DNA of 64,000 nucleotides from Limnobaculum parvum (GTDB taxonomy: Bacteria > Pseudomonadota > Gammaproteobacteria > Enterobacterales > Enterobacteriaceae). The position numbers and the translations under genes were made by a program. Location: NCBI RefSeq assembly GCF_003096015.2, contig NZ_CP029185.2, positions 2,080,001 through 2,144,000 on the forward strand, given 5' to 3'. Below, in pieces: positions 9,173 through 17,508 of this stretch (the first letter of the stretch is position 1; each line of letters begins with the position of its first letter). Below the pieces are notes generated by a model that was not told where the DNA came from, ran no database searches, and saw only the letters and a program-made list of their open reading frames with translations.

Positions 9173-10840
9173 ATGATTTACGCTTTTGTAAAAAAAGGGA
9201 GTTTTCAGGACTCGGTCAGCCTAATGCTCATCTCCCGAAAATTGAGCGCTTCTCAGGGAGTGGATGAGGTTTCCGTTATGATGGGCACCCCCGCGAATAA
9301 AGCGCTCTTAGAGGCGACCGGCTTCTGGCATTCAGATTTCGCTACCGCAACCCCGAACGATATCTGTGCGGCGATTCGTACTCATGAAGAGATGACCGAT
9401 ATTATTGATGTCATCCGTACTTCACTGGAAAACGAGTTGAACACCATTGCTCAAGGCCAGCGCGGAGGTCAGCATCTACAAAAAGCGCGCCGTTGGGAAA
9501 GCTCACAGCAAAAGTTGCCTGACGCTAACCTGCTACTTATCTCCATTGCCGGTGAATATGCCGCAGAGCTGGCACAGCAAGGGTTAGATGATGGTAAAAA
9601 TGTCATGCTGTTTTCCGATAACGTTTCCCTTGAGCAAGAAATTGCACTGAAACAAAATGCCCGAGCGAAAGGACTATTAGTGATGGGGCCCGACTGCGGA
9701 ACAGCCATGATTGCCGGAGCACCTCTGGCTTTTGCCAATGTGCTGCCCAAAGGCAGTATTGGTGTGATTGGCGCTTCAGGCACCGGCATTCAAGAACTCA
9801 CCTCCCAAATTGCTCTGCTACGTCAGGGAGTAACTCATGCATTAGGACTCGGCGGACGCGATCTGAGTGCTGAAGTCGGTGGAATCAGCGCACTGAGCGC
9901 CCTTGAGATGCTGGCAATGGATAGCCAGAGTAAAGTACTGGCTTTTGTGTCCAAACCACCAGCAGAAAGCGTTCGCCTGAAAGTACTGGCAACCATGAAA
10001 TCCATCGCTAAACCGGTGGTGGCCCTATTTTTAGGCGCTAAACCGGAAAAACGCCATGACGGTAATGTGTGGCTAGCAAGTTCACTGGCAGAAGCAGCAC
10101 AGCTCGCTGTAATGTTGGCTAATGTGGAAGAGATAGCCGCTAATCAACCCAATGTGGCAGAAAGAAAAATCCTTGGTCTGTATGCCGGTGGCACATTAGC
10201 CGCAGAAGCGGCAATGCTGCTGGCGGAGCAGATTGGGGCAGAAACCGATAAACATCACTATCAGGGCATTATGCTTGATGCACAGGGCCATAAGCTGATC
10301 GATCTCGGTGATGATGTTTACACCGTCGGTCGCCCACATCCCATGATTGACCCGACCACTCGTTCATTAGAGATCCAAAAGCTGGCAAATCAACCTGAGG
10401 TGGGCGTACTGCTGTTAGATGTAGTATTGGGATATGGTGCCTGTGAAGATCCAGCTTTTGCGGTTGTCGAAGCGGTCAATCAAGTTCGGGCGGCCCGGGG
10501 CAGCGAACATCCATTGGTGGTGATCGCAACAGTAACCGGAACTCAGCAAGACCCTCAACCGCGCGCCGAACAAATTGATGCCCTGATCAATGGCGATATT
10601 GTGGTGATGAATACCCTGCAAGAAGCAGTATTGCTGGCACACCATGTGATTACCCGTCACCAATTCCATGAGCAAAGCGTAATACCACCGCTACTACAAG
10701 GCGTAAAAGTGATTAACGCTGGCCTACGTAGCTTTGCTCAGGACTTACAGACTTCCGGCTGCCCTGTTGTTCATTATCAATGGGCCCCTATCGCCAGCGG
10801 CAATCAGTATCTAGCCGCTTTGCTGAAAAAATTAAATTAA
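9173..10840 (+). CDS. allF: Oxamate carbamoyltransferase subunit AllF (FdrA)
   Basis: AllF (formerly FdrA) forms oxamic transcarbamylase together with AllG and AllH in E. coli. The enzyme converts oxalurate and phosphate to oxamate and carbamoyl phosphate at the end of anaerobic allantoin breakdown. The 555 residues equal the E. coli length. The protein resembles succinyl-CoA synthetase alpha-type folds: MGPDCGTAMI near 168, a Rossmann-like GVIGASGTGIQEL near 198, and a C-terminal flavodoxin-like half with LLLDVVLGYGA near 415. The start is clear, with GGAGG at 9161-9165 eight bases before the ATG. It follows the MFS gene closely and precedes allG by 31 bases. Confidence 0.92.
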   Translation: MIYAFVKKGSFQDSVSLMLISRKLSASQGVDEVSVMMGTPANKALLEATGFWHSDFATATPNDICAAIRTHEEMTDIIDVIRTSLENELNTIAQGQRGGQHLQKARRWESSQQKLPDANLLLISIAGEYAAELAQQGLDDGKNVMLFSDNVSLEQEIALKQNARAKGLLVMGPDCGTAMIAGAPLAFANVLPKGSIGVIGASGTGIQELTSQIALLRQGVTHALGLGGRDLSAEVGGISALSALEMLAMDSQSKVLAFVSKPPAESVRLKVLATMKSIAKPVVALFLGAKPEKRHDGNVWLASSLAEAAQLAVMLANVEEIAANQPNVAERKILGLYAGGTLAAEAAMLLAEQIGAETDKHHYQGIMLDAQGHKLIDLGDDVYTVGRPHPMIDPTTRSLEIQKLANQPEVGVLLLDVVLGYGACEDPAFAVVEAVNQVRAARGSEHPLVVIATVTGTQQDPQPRAEQIDALINGDIVVMNTLQEAVLLAHHVITRHQFHEQSVIPPLLQGVKVINAGLRSFAQDLQTSGCPVVHYQWAPIASGNQYLAALLKKLN

Positions 10841-10871
10841 TAACATCGAATTATTGAGAGGGTTCCAAATC

Positions 10872-12136
10872 ATGTATGCATCTATTTCTGAAGCTAATAC
10901 AGCCATCATTGAACGTATCAAAGAGGCTCGCCCATACTGGGTTGGTGTACGCACCGCACGCGATGTTATTCCTGAACTGGCGCAGGGAAAAGTGCTGTTG
11001 CATGCTGGCCCCCCCATTCAATGGCAAGATATGACTGGGCCAATGCGTGGAGCCTGTATCGGTGCCAGCCTGTTTGAGGGCTGGGCGGAAAATGAACAAC
11101 AGGCTCTGAATCTGCTGGATAAGGGGGAAATTAAATTTATCCCTTGCCATCACGTCAATGCGGTAGGACCAATGGGGGGATCACCTCAGCCAATATGCCA
11201 GTTGTTGAAGTCAAAAATAGAATCCACGGCAATACCGCATACTGCAATCTGAACGAGGGGATTGGCAAAGTGATGCGTTTCGGTGCCTATGGTGATGATG
11301 TACAACGGCGCTTACGCTGGATGCGAGATACTCTGGCTCCGGTGCTACAGCAGGCATTGAGCGAAATGGAAGACGGTATCGACCTCAACGCTCTGATGGC
11401 ACAGGCCATTACTATGGGGGATGAATTTCACCAACGTAATATTGCCGCATCGGCATTATTGATGCGAATTCTAGCCCCTTCTATTGCTCGTCAGGATGGC
11501 GATAAAGGGCGTTTGGGCGAAGTGCTACAGTTTCTTAGCGTAACTGACCAGTTCTTCCTCAATCTGGCAATGGCTTACTGTAAAGTGGTCATGGACGCTG
11601 CCGCCGACATCAAAGCAGGCTCTATTGTCACCGCCATGACACGTAATGGTCGAGATTTTGGTATCCGCGTTAGCGGATTGGGCGATCGCTGGTTTACCGC
11701 ACCGGTCAATACCCCTCAGGGACTGTTCTTTACCGGTTTTAGTCAACATGACGCCAACCCAGATATCGGTGACAGCGCCATTACTGAAACCTTTGGTGTA
11801 GGTGCTGTCGCAATGATTGCCGCGCCTGGCGTCACCCGTTTTGTCGGTGCTGGCGGCATGGATGCAGCGCAGGAAACATCGGAAGAAATGAGCGAAATCT
11901 ACTTGCAACATAACCCGTTACTGCAAATTCCATCTTGGAACTTTCTGGGGGCTTGTGTGGGTCTGGACATTCGTCGGGTGGTGGAAACTGGAATTACCCC
12001 ATTAATCAACACCGGCATTGCCCATAAAGAAGCGGGTGTCGGTCAGGTAGGTGCCGGTACGGTACGCGCACCGCTGCCCTGCTTTGAACGCGCGCTGGAA
12101 GCATTAGCTGAATCGATGAACATTCAGGTTGAATAA
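10872..12136 (+). pseudogene. allG: Oxamate carbamoyltransferase subunit AllG (YlbE), frameshifted
   Basis: AllG is the DUF1116-type subunit of oxamate carbamoyltransferase. The start is ATG 10872 after GAGAGG; the product begins MYASISEAN as in YlbE. The first frame runs through CHHVNAVGPMGG and then goes out of frame, ending at 11252. The second frame resumes with ITSANMPVVEVKNRIHGNTAYC and runs to 12136. Reading ATG GGG GGG ATC would join them, but the run at 11174-11179 has only six G, one short. The full protein would have about 421 residues, the family length, and the downstream frame is otherwise undamaged, which argues for a very recent change, slippage or a sequencing error. A second homopolymer in the same gene (C7 at 11009-11015) is in frame. 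Confidence 0.88.
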
Positions 12137-12193
12137 CCGCACCAATATCATCTTTCACGGGTGCCTCACGGCACCCTGTAGGGAGAAATAGAT

Positions 12194-13066
12194 ATGCCTC
12201 GTGTCACACTGGCGGTCAGTGCCTTTTCCCCATTACAGCCCGATACATTAACCTGCCATAGCCGCTTCAATCAGGCTATCAATTTACAAAACGCCAAAGG
12301 TGAACTCTTAACGTTGCACCGCTATGGACATGGCTTTAGCCCTATGGGATGGCTATTACGCACCGCTGATTTTGACCAATTACATCAACAGTTGAAGATC
12401 GGTGATCGGCTCACCATGAACCAAGAGGGACTTTATTCGCCAAATAACCTACTGATTTCCCCTCAGCGTTATATGACCTTACGCCTTCCGATTCTATCGC
12501 CAGCCGTTTGGCCCACTTTATCTACCTTATTGCTTGGCGCTTCCCATCCTACGGGACTGTTGGGCAATCTAAATCAAGCAATATCCACCCTATCACCTTT
12601 GGTTGCCCATTTGCATCGGCAACTTACTGATTGGTTTGAGGGGCGACAGCCCCAGTGGCAATCAATCATTGGGCTGGGGCCAGGGCTTACCCCCAGTGGG
12701 GACGATATGCTGATTGGTGCGATGGCTGTCCTGCACTGTATTCCAACGTTACGCGACTATTTACACCAGGTACCGCTAATTAATGGCTCAACAAAAGCGT
12801 TATGTTTATTAACCACTGAAGTCAGCGCGTGCTATTTACACCATGCTACACTCGGTCATTACTCATCATCCCTAACTCATTTGCTACACTGTTTAGCCCG
12901 TTCGTCGCTCATGACACAACATGTCGTAGATAGGGTGTTACAGCATGGTCATACTTCAGGTGCAGACACACTGCTGGGTATGCACGTTGCACTTTGCTGG
13001 CTTACGTTAAACTTCCAAAAGGATCCGCCCTATGCTCGATCAGGAAACATTACGAACCTTTATTAA
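12194..13066 (+). CDS. allH: Oxamate carbamoyltransferase subunit AllH (YlbF, DUF2877)
   Basis: The third oxamate carbamoyltransferase gene, 290 residues, of the DUF2877 family. The family-typical glycine-rich block GLGPGLTPSGDDMLIGAM lies near 165-180 and a C-terminal HGHTSGADTLLGMHVAL near 255-270. It begins 57 bases after allG with a GGGAG ribosome site 8 bases before its ATG. Its last 35 bases overlap the start of allS in another frame, so the regulator is likely translated from the same message. Confidence 0.88.
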   Translation: MPRVTLAVSAFSPLQPDTLTCHSRFNQAINLQNAKGELLTLHRYGHGFSPMGWLLRTADFDQLHQQLKIGDRLTMNQEGLYSPNNLLISPQRYMTLRLPILSPAVWPTLSTLLLGASHPTGLLGNLNQAISTLSPLVAHLHRQLTDWFEGRQPQWQSIIGLGPGLTPSGDDMLIGAMAVLHCIPTLRDYLHQVPLINGSTKALCLLTTEVSACYLHHATLGHYSSSLTHLLHCLARSSLMTQHVVDRVLQHGHTSGADTLLGMHVALCWLTLNFQKDPPYARSGNITNLY

Positions 13067-13967
13067 GGTGGCTGAAAGCAAAAGTTTTTCTAAAGCGGCA
13101 GAAAATTTGCATAAAACGCCTGCGGCAATCAGCTATCGGATCAAGATGCTGGAAGAAAATCTAGGCACTCAGCTATTTTTGCGTACCACTCGTACCGTTT
13201 CTCTGACCCCGGCGGGTAATCACCTATTGGAGCGCTGCCATCAATGGCTAAGTTGGATAGATGGCATGCCAGATGAGCTTAATCAAATTAACGACGGTGT
13301 AGAGCGCCAAGTTAATCTCGTGGTGAATAACCTGCTATATAACGCCAGCACCGCAGCAAAACTACTTAATTGGCTGCACCAGCGTTTTCCTTTTACTCAG
13401 TTTCGACTCTCACGTCAGGTTTATATGGGGGTCTGGGATGCCATGCTGCATGATGATTTTCAACTTGCTATCGGGGTTACCGGTTCAGAGTCGCTCTCCA
13501 ATACGATTCGTTTGCTGCCTTTTGGCGAAGTGAGCTGGGTATTTGTTCTATCCCCTACTCACCCGTTAGCTACCCGAAGTGGAGCCCTCACCGATAACAT
13601 GCTGCGCGCCTACCCGGCCATCAATATTGAAGACACCTCACTCAAGCTCACCAAACGAATAGCCTGGCTGCTACCCGGTCAGAAAGAGATTAAAGTTCCG
13701 GATTTACAAACTAAGCTGGAGTGCCATTTGCAAGGAATGGGTATCGGTTTTCTGCCGAAAAATCTGTGCCAACATTATATTGATAATGGTCAGTTAATAA
13801 CCAAAGAGGTCGAGAATAAACGCCAACCGTCACCGCTCTCTTTGGCCTGGATCCATCATGAACGCACGGGTAAAGCAGTACGGGAAATCGTCTCGTTATT
13901 TAGACATAATGATGAAAAAATCACCGGCTTTCTGACCAATATCGATCGATACCCTAATCTGGAGTAG
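13032..13967 (+). CDS. allS: LysR-type regulator of allantoin genes
   Basis: A 311-residue LysR regulator that aligns with E. coli AllS over its whole length. Shared blocks include ETLRTFIKVAESKSFSKAAE (winged-helix, residues 5-24), AAISYRIKMLEEN, DGVERQVN, YMGVWDAML and GVGIGFLPK-like GMGIGFLPKNLC. AllS activates the allantoin genes under anaerobic, nitrogen-limited conditions in E. coli, where it sits divergent from allA. Here it is the last gene of the allFGH operon, overlapping allH by 35 bases, with its own AAGGAT ribosome site at 13018-13023. This arrangement implies that activation of the operon also raises regulator levels. Confidence 0.9.
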   Translation: MLDQETLRTFIKVAESKSFSKAAENLHKTPAAISYRIKMLEENLGTQLFLRTTRTVSLTPAGNHLLERCHQWLSWIDGMPDELNQINDGVERQVNLVVNNLLYNASTAAKLLNWLHQRFPFTQFRLSRQVYMGVWDAMLHDDFQLAIGVTGSESLSNTIRLLPFGEVSWVFVLSPTHPLATRSGALTDNMLRAYPAINIEDTSLKLTKRIAWLLPGQKEIKVPDLQTKLECHLQGMGIGFLPKNLCQHYIDNGQLITKEVENKRQPSPLSLAWIHHERTGKAVREIVSLFRHNDEKITGFLTNIDRYPNLE

Positions 13968-13988
13968 TGATACTGGCAGATGAGAAAT

Positions 13989-14011
13989 AAAAAAGGCGCC
14001 ATACATTTCGA
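13989..14011 (-). terminator. Possible terminator of puuP
   Basis: On the minus strand a short GGCG/CGCC stem is followed directly by TTTTTT. It lies 26 bases after the puuP stop and between two converging genes. The stem is only 4-5 bp, so the call is weak. Confidence 0.45.
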
Positions 14012-14036
14012 CGCCCTGTCAGATGTTCACTGTGGA

Positions 14037-15473
14037 TTATTTAGTTTCAGTCATGATATCGCCATTATCTGGCAGTAATGGCGGTGTGGTGGTACCCCGA
14101 TTAGCCCCCAGCGTCGGCACCGGACGGCGGAATCCACGGGTGATATACACCAGATACAACAGACCCAGTCCGCCCCAAATCAGACCAAGACGCAATGAGT
14201 CTTTTTCCAAATTCAACCACAGAATCACAATCATCACGGCACCAATCAGCGGAAGGATCAGGAAACTGAAAATATCCTTGGCGCTTTTATTACGTTTCTG
14301 ACGCACAAAGAAAAACCAGATAACCGAGATATTCACAAAACTGAAAGCAACCAGCGCACCAAAGTTAATCAACGAAATAGCACTCTCTAGATCGAGAAAC
14401 AAAGCCGCCAGAGCCACTACGCCAACCAGTAGGATATTCGTTACTGGCGTTTTCCATTTTGGATGTACATAACCAAAAATTCTTTCTGGCAGCACATTGT
14501 CGCGCCCCATCACATACAACAGTCGGGCAATACTGGCATGAGAAGCCAGGCCTGAAGCCAATGCCCCCACGACCGTACAGCACAGTAGAATAAACTGGAA
14601 CATCTTGCCGCCAACGTACAGTGCGATTTCTGGCGTCGCGTTATCCGGATCGTTCAACACGGCTAAATCTGGAAAATAGAGCTGAATAAAAAAAGAGACC
14701 GTAACAAAAATGATGCCACCATACAGCGCCGTCAAAAAGATCGCTTTAGGGATTACGCGTTTAGGATCTGGCGTCTCTTCTGACAACGTACTTACCGCAT
14801 CAAAGCCAAGAAACGAAAAGCAAAGTACCGTCGCACCGGCAATAATTGGCACCATTTTCGCTTCGCTGGAGAAGAACGGTCTGGTGATATCAACCTGAGA
14901 TCGGCCCGCATCACCGAGATGCAATCCTTCCCAAACCAAATAAACAAACGCAATCAGAATAGCAATCTGGAAAAACACCAGGATCATATTCAGGTTTGCC
15001 ACCCAGTTAACGCTACGCAGGTTAATTACCGTCATGATAAAAACAAAGCCGACAACCCATATCCATGAAGCAACTTCAGGGAACAGTGCCGACAAATATA
15101 TTTTTGCCAGCAGCGTGTTAATCATTGGCAGAAACATATAGTCCATCAATGATAACCAACCCACCATAAAGCCAACATACGGATTTATCGCCTTTTGCGA
15201 ATAAGTATATGCCGAGCCCGCTTCCGGAAACTGTCGCACCAATTTGCCATAGCTGATAGCCGTAAACAGCACAGCAACTAATGCCAGAATATAAGCGCTT
15301 GGGACGTGGCCTTCTGTCTTGCCGGAAACGATCACAAACGAGTCGAATACGGTCATTGGCGTCAAGTACGCCAAACCGATGACAACGATTTGCCATAGTT
15401 TTAGTGAACGTTTAAGTTGAACGCGGTTAGCGACAGGTATAGTGGTTGCAGAAAGACTAGTAGACATAGCCAT
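14037..15473 (-). CDS. puuP: Putrescine importer (APC family)
   Basis: An inner-membrane amino acid/polyamine permease of 478 residues with about 12 helices, aligned along its length with E. coli PuuP, which imports putrescine as a carbon and nitrogen source. Shared blocks include AYLTPMTVFD near 45, FPEAGSAYTYSQKAINP near 95, CFSFLGFDAVSTLSEETPDPKRVIPKA near 240 and RLLYVMGRDNVLPERIFGYVHPKW near 335. I choose ATG 15473 (MAMSTSL), preceded by GGGG; the frame extends to a TTG at 15491. In E. coli puuP belongs to the puu operon; here it stands alone with an unusual, structured 5' region. Confidence 0.92.
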   Translation of the reverse strand: MAMSTSLSATTIPVANRVQLKRSLKLWQIVVIGLAYLTPMTVFDSFVIVSGKTEGHVPSAYILALVAVLFTAISYGKLVRQFPEAGSAYTYSQKAINPYVGFMVGWLSLMDYMFLPMINTLLAKIYLSALFPEVASWIWVVGFVFIMTVINLRSVNWVANLNMILVFFQIAILIAFVYLVWEGLHLGDAGRSQVDITRPFFSSEAKMVPIIAGATVLCFSFLGFDAVSTLSEETPDPKRVIPKAIFLTALYGGIIFVTVSFFIQLYFPDLAVLNDPDNATPEIALYVGGKMFQFILLCCTVVGALASGLASHASIARLLYVMGRDNVLPERIFGYVHPKWKTPVTNILLVGVVALAALFLDLESAISLINFGALVAFSFVNISVIWFFFVRQKRNKSAKDIFSFLILPLIGAVMIVILWLNLEKDSLRLGLIWGGLGLLYLVYITRGFRRPVPTLGANRGTTTPPLLPDNGDIMTETK

Positions 15474-15669
15474 ATTCCCCCATGCTCTCAACTTTTTTAC
15501 TCAACAACGCACAAAGCAGAGAGGCCGCAGGGGAATAACATAGCGAGCGGCTAAAATTTAAGGGGGTATAGCATCGGTTGGTCAGGCGTGGGATTTGCCG
15601 AGCGCCATAGTCGTTGCGGCGGTATTGATTACCAACGCAGAGAGGTGGTTTAAACAGGGCGTTTTTCAT
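15457..15669 (-). CDS. Possible leader ORF upstream of puuP
   Basis: A 70-codon frame starts at ATG 15669 with a good AAGGA site 7 bases upstream and ends 17 bases inside puuP. It is noticeably less AT-rich than the surrounding intergenic DNA. The product begins MKNALFKPPLC, has several Arg and Cys residues and a hydrophobic segment ASLLCALL, and matches no family that I know. Overlap with the puuP start would allow translational coupling, as in leader-peptide control of transport or biosynthesis genes. It may equally be a chance ORF within an untranslated leader. Confidence 0.3.
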   Translation of the reverse strand: MKNALFKPPLCVGNQYRRNDYGARQIPRLTNRCYTPLNFSRSLCYSPAASLLCALLSKKVESMGEYGYVY

Positions 15670-15798
15670 TTTTATTCCTTATTCAATAAGTTACCGGAAT
15701 TAAGCGGTATAAGTGAATATTTATTAACCTCGGAACAAGCCCTATAAATCTAATATCCTCAAGATTTATAACCATTTTTCCCTGGTCGGATGCAAAAA

Positions 15799-15828
15799 AA
15801 TAACCAACGTCATTTTACGTCGGTTATT
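15799..15828. repeat. Inverted repeat, AATAACC-type hairpin
   Basis: AATAACCAACGT and ACGTCGGTTATT pair around a 6-base loop, with one internal mismatch. It could be an RNA hairpin or a dyad operator for a regulator of puuP or yohJK. Confidence 0.55.
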
Positions 15829-15841
15829 CACTATCCGATGC

Positions 15842-15881
15842 ATTTTGCACCACAACCCCCCCCTTGCCAAGGGTGCAAAAT
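15842..15881. repeat. 10-bp perfect inverted repeat around a C8 tract
   Basis: ATTTTGCACC at 15842-15851 is perfectly repeated in inverse as GGTGCAAAAT at 15872-15881, separated by 20 bases that include eight consecutive C. The half site TGCACC resembles half of an NtrC site, but the 20-base spacing is too wide for a standard one. Confidence 0.55.
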
Positions 15882-16124
15882 AAATATTTATCACTGTTAG
15901 TGAAAGCACAGAGAAACTATTTAATAAACAATAAATAGCATGAATTAATTTGAAAAATAATGACCGACCTATCTTTTGTTTTATACTAATCGTAGAAATG
16001 TTCGATTTGATACTTTATAGAAATGATTTGAAACGATGATTTATTGCATTTATTGTGTGATCAATAGCGCATTAACACAGTTAAATTGTATGATAAATCC
16101 AATTTTAATGCAGAGGGACTTTTT

Positions 16125-16520
16125 ATGCTGCCGTTCCTGAGACACTGCTGGCAATACCTCCGAGCCTTTATTCTAATATATCTTTGTCTGTTAGCCGGCA
16201 ACGCCATTTCTACCCTACTTCCCCTGAAAATTCCGGGTAGCATTATTGGTATGCTGTTACTTTTTACTCTGCTCTCCACTCAAATATTACCGTCCAACTG
16301 GGTAAAACCCGGCTGTTACCTGTTTATTCGGCATATGGCTCTGCTGTTTGTACCCATTAGTGTAGGAGTAATGAAGTACTACTCTCAGCTAGTGAGCCAA
16401 TTTGGCCCTTTAGTCATTTCCTGTTTAGTCAGCAGCTTGATAACCATGTTGGTCGTTGGCTACGCCTCCCACTATATGCACGGCATCAGACAAATGAAAT
16501 CTGATAAGGAAACATTATGA
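16125..16520 (+). CDS. yohJ: CidA/LrgA-family membrane protein YohJ
   Basis: A 131-residue membrane protein of the UPF0299/LrgA family, about four helices, the same size as E. coli YohJ. The motif LKIPGSIIGMLLLFTLL near residues 37-55 is characteristic. LrgA/CidA proteins have been likened to holins; YohJ itself has no firmly established function. The start is ATG 16125, placed 7 bases after AGAGGGA; the open frame extends upstream to a TTG with no ribosome site. It overlaps yohK by 4 bases (ATGA), so the two are translationally coupled. Confidence 0.88.
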   Translation: MLPFLRHCWQYLRAFILIYLCLLAGNAISTLLPLKIPGSIIGMLLLFTLLSTQILPSNWVKPGCYLFIRHMALLFVPISVGVMKYYSQLVSQFGPLVISCLVSSLITMLVVGYASHYMHGIRQMKSDKETL

Positions 16521-17203
16521 TGTGGTGGGCTATTCCTCTGACTTTGGTTGCATTTTATGGCGCTCGCCAACTGGCGATTAAGTTAAAACAGCCGTTACTT
16601 AATCCACTGTTGATTTCGCTGTTTATTATTATTCCTGTTTTATTACTGACCCATACTCGCTACGACAGCTACTTTGAAGGCAGTTCACTACTGAACAATC
16701 TGTTACAGCCCGCCGTGGTGGCTTTGGCTTTCCCACTGTATGAACAGTTGCATCAAATACGCCAACGCTGGAAATCAATCATTACAATCTGCCTGGTTGG
16801 TAGTCTGGTTGCCATGATTACCGGCACCGCCGCTGCATTATTTCTTGGGGCTTCTCCAGAAATTGCGGCTTCGGTATTACCAAAATCGGTCACCACACCA
16901 ATCGCTATGGCAACAGCCGAATCTATTCACGGTATTCCAGCCATCAGCGCTATTTGCGTTATGTTTGTGGGTATATTTGGTGCGGTATTGGGTCACCCAA
17001 TACTCAACCTGCTGAAGATAAAAACGCCGGCCGCCAGAGGATTAGCTATCGGTTCAACCGCTCACGCCCTCGGTACTGCCCGCTGTGCAGAAGAAGATTA
17101 TCAGGAAGGTGCCTATAGCTCTTTAGCCCTAGTCATCTGCGGTATTATTACTTCACTGTCGGCACCTTTTGTTTTTCCACTGTTAGTAAAACTGTTTGGC
17201 TAA
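16517..17203 (+). CDS. yohK: CidB/LrgB-family membrane protein YohK
   Basis: A 228-residue LrgB-family inner-membrane protein, partner of YohJ. The conserved central block PKSVTTPIAMATAESIHGIPA near 120-140 and GSTAHALGTARCAEE near 178-192 are typical. In Gram-positive relatives the pair affects murein hydrolase activity and cell lysis; in enterics its role is not well defined. In E. coli cdd follows, but here maeA does. Confidence 0.9.
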   Translation: MMWWAIPLTLVAFYGARQLAIKLKQPLLNPLLISLFIIIPVLLLTHTRYDSYFEGSSLLNNLLQPAVVALAFPLYEQLHQIRQRWKSIITICLVGSLVAMITGTAAALFLGASPEIAASVLPKSVTTPIAMATAESIHGIPAISAICVMFVGIFGAVLGHPILNLLKIKTPAARGLAIGSTAHALGTARCAEEDYQEGAYSSLALVICGIITSLSAPFVFPLLVKLFG

Positions 17204-17508
17204 TTGATAAAATAATTTTCCTTAATGACTAAAAACAATAGAAACAACGGAAATTGCTATTCCCCTATTTTATCTAAATTTTTTCACGGTCATGACGAAA
17301 AAACAGAAATTTTTGAGGTAACCTCGCGTCTGAAGACCCTAAATCGCCAATTCGTGATTAATGTCGTTTGGATCTCAATATTCAACAAAATATCCATATA
17401 TTAGTAACATTGATTGTACATTTGTGTTGAGTTTCCTAAAATCGGCGAACGATTACGGGTCATCGTTGCCCGACTCTCCTTTATACCTGATCTAAAAGAG
17501 CTAATTTC
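17204..17508 (+). other. Intergenic region yohK-maeA
   Basis: About 305 bp, AT-rich in its first half. No convincing ORF, terminator or named regulator site is visible. It must carry the maeA promoter. Confidence 0.4.

Larger units (their letters stand above)
15474..16124. promoter_or_regulatory. Divergent region puuP / yohJ with inverted repeats
   Basis: About 650 bp between divergent genes. Next to puuP lies the possible leader ORF. Farther out are two inverted repeats, annotated separately, and TGCAAAA/TTTTGCA motifs at about 15790, 15843 and 15874. The yohJ side is AT-rich with a TGTGA half site at about 16057-16061. I cannot assign individual promoters with confidence. Confidence 0.4.

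Noticed and set aside
15842..15881. NtrC site or sigma-54 promoter upstream of puuP
   Set aside because: TGCACC half sites are too far apart for a standard NtrC site, and no GG-N10-GC promoter with the right spacing is seen on either strand.
16050..16075. CRP site upstream of yohJ
   Set aside because: Only one half (TGTGA) matches; the partner GCGCA differs too much from TCACA.
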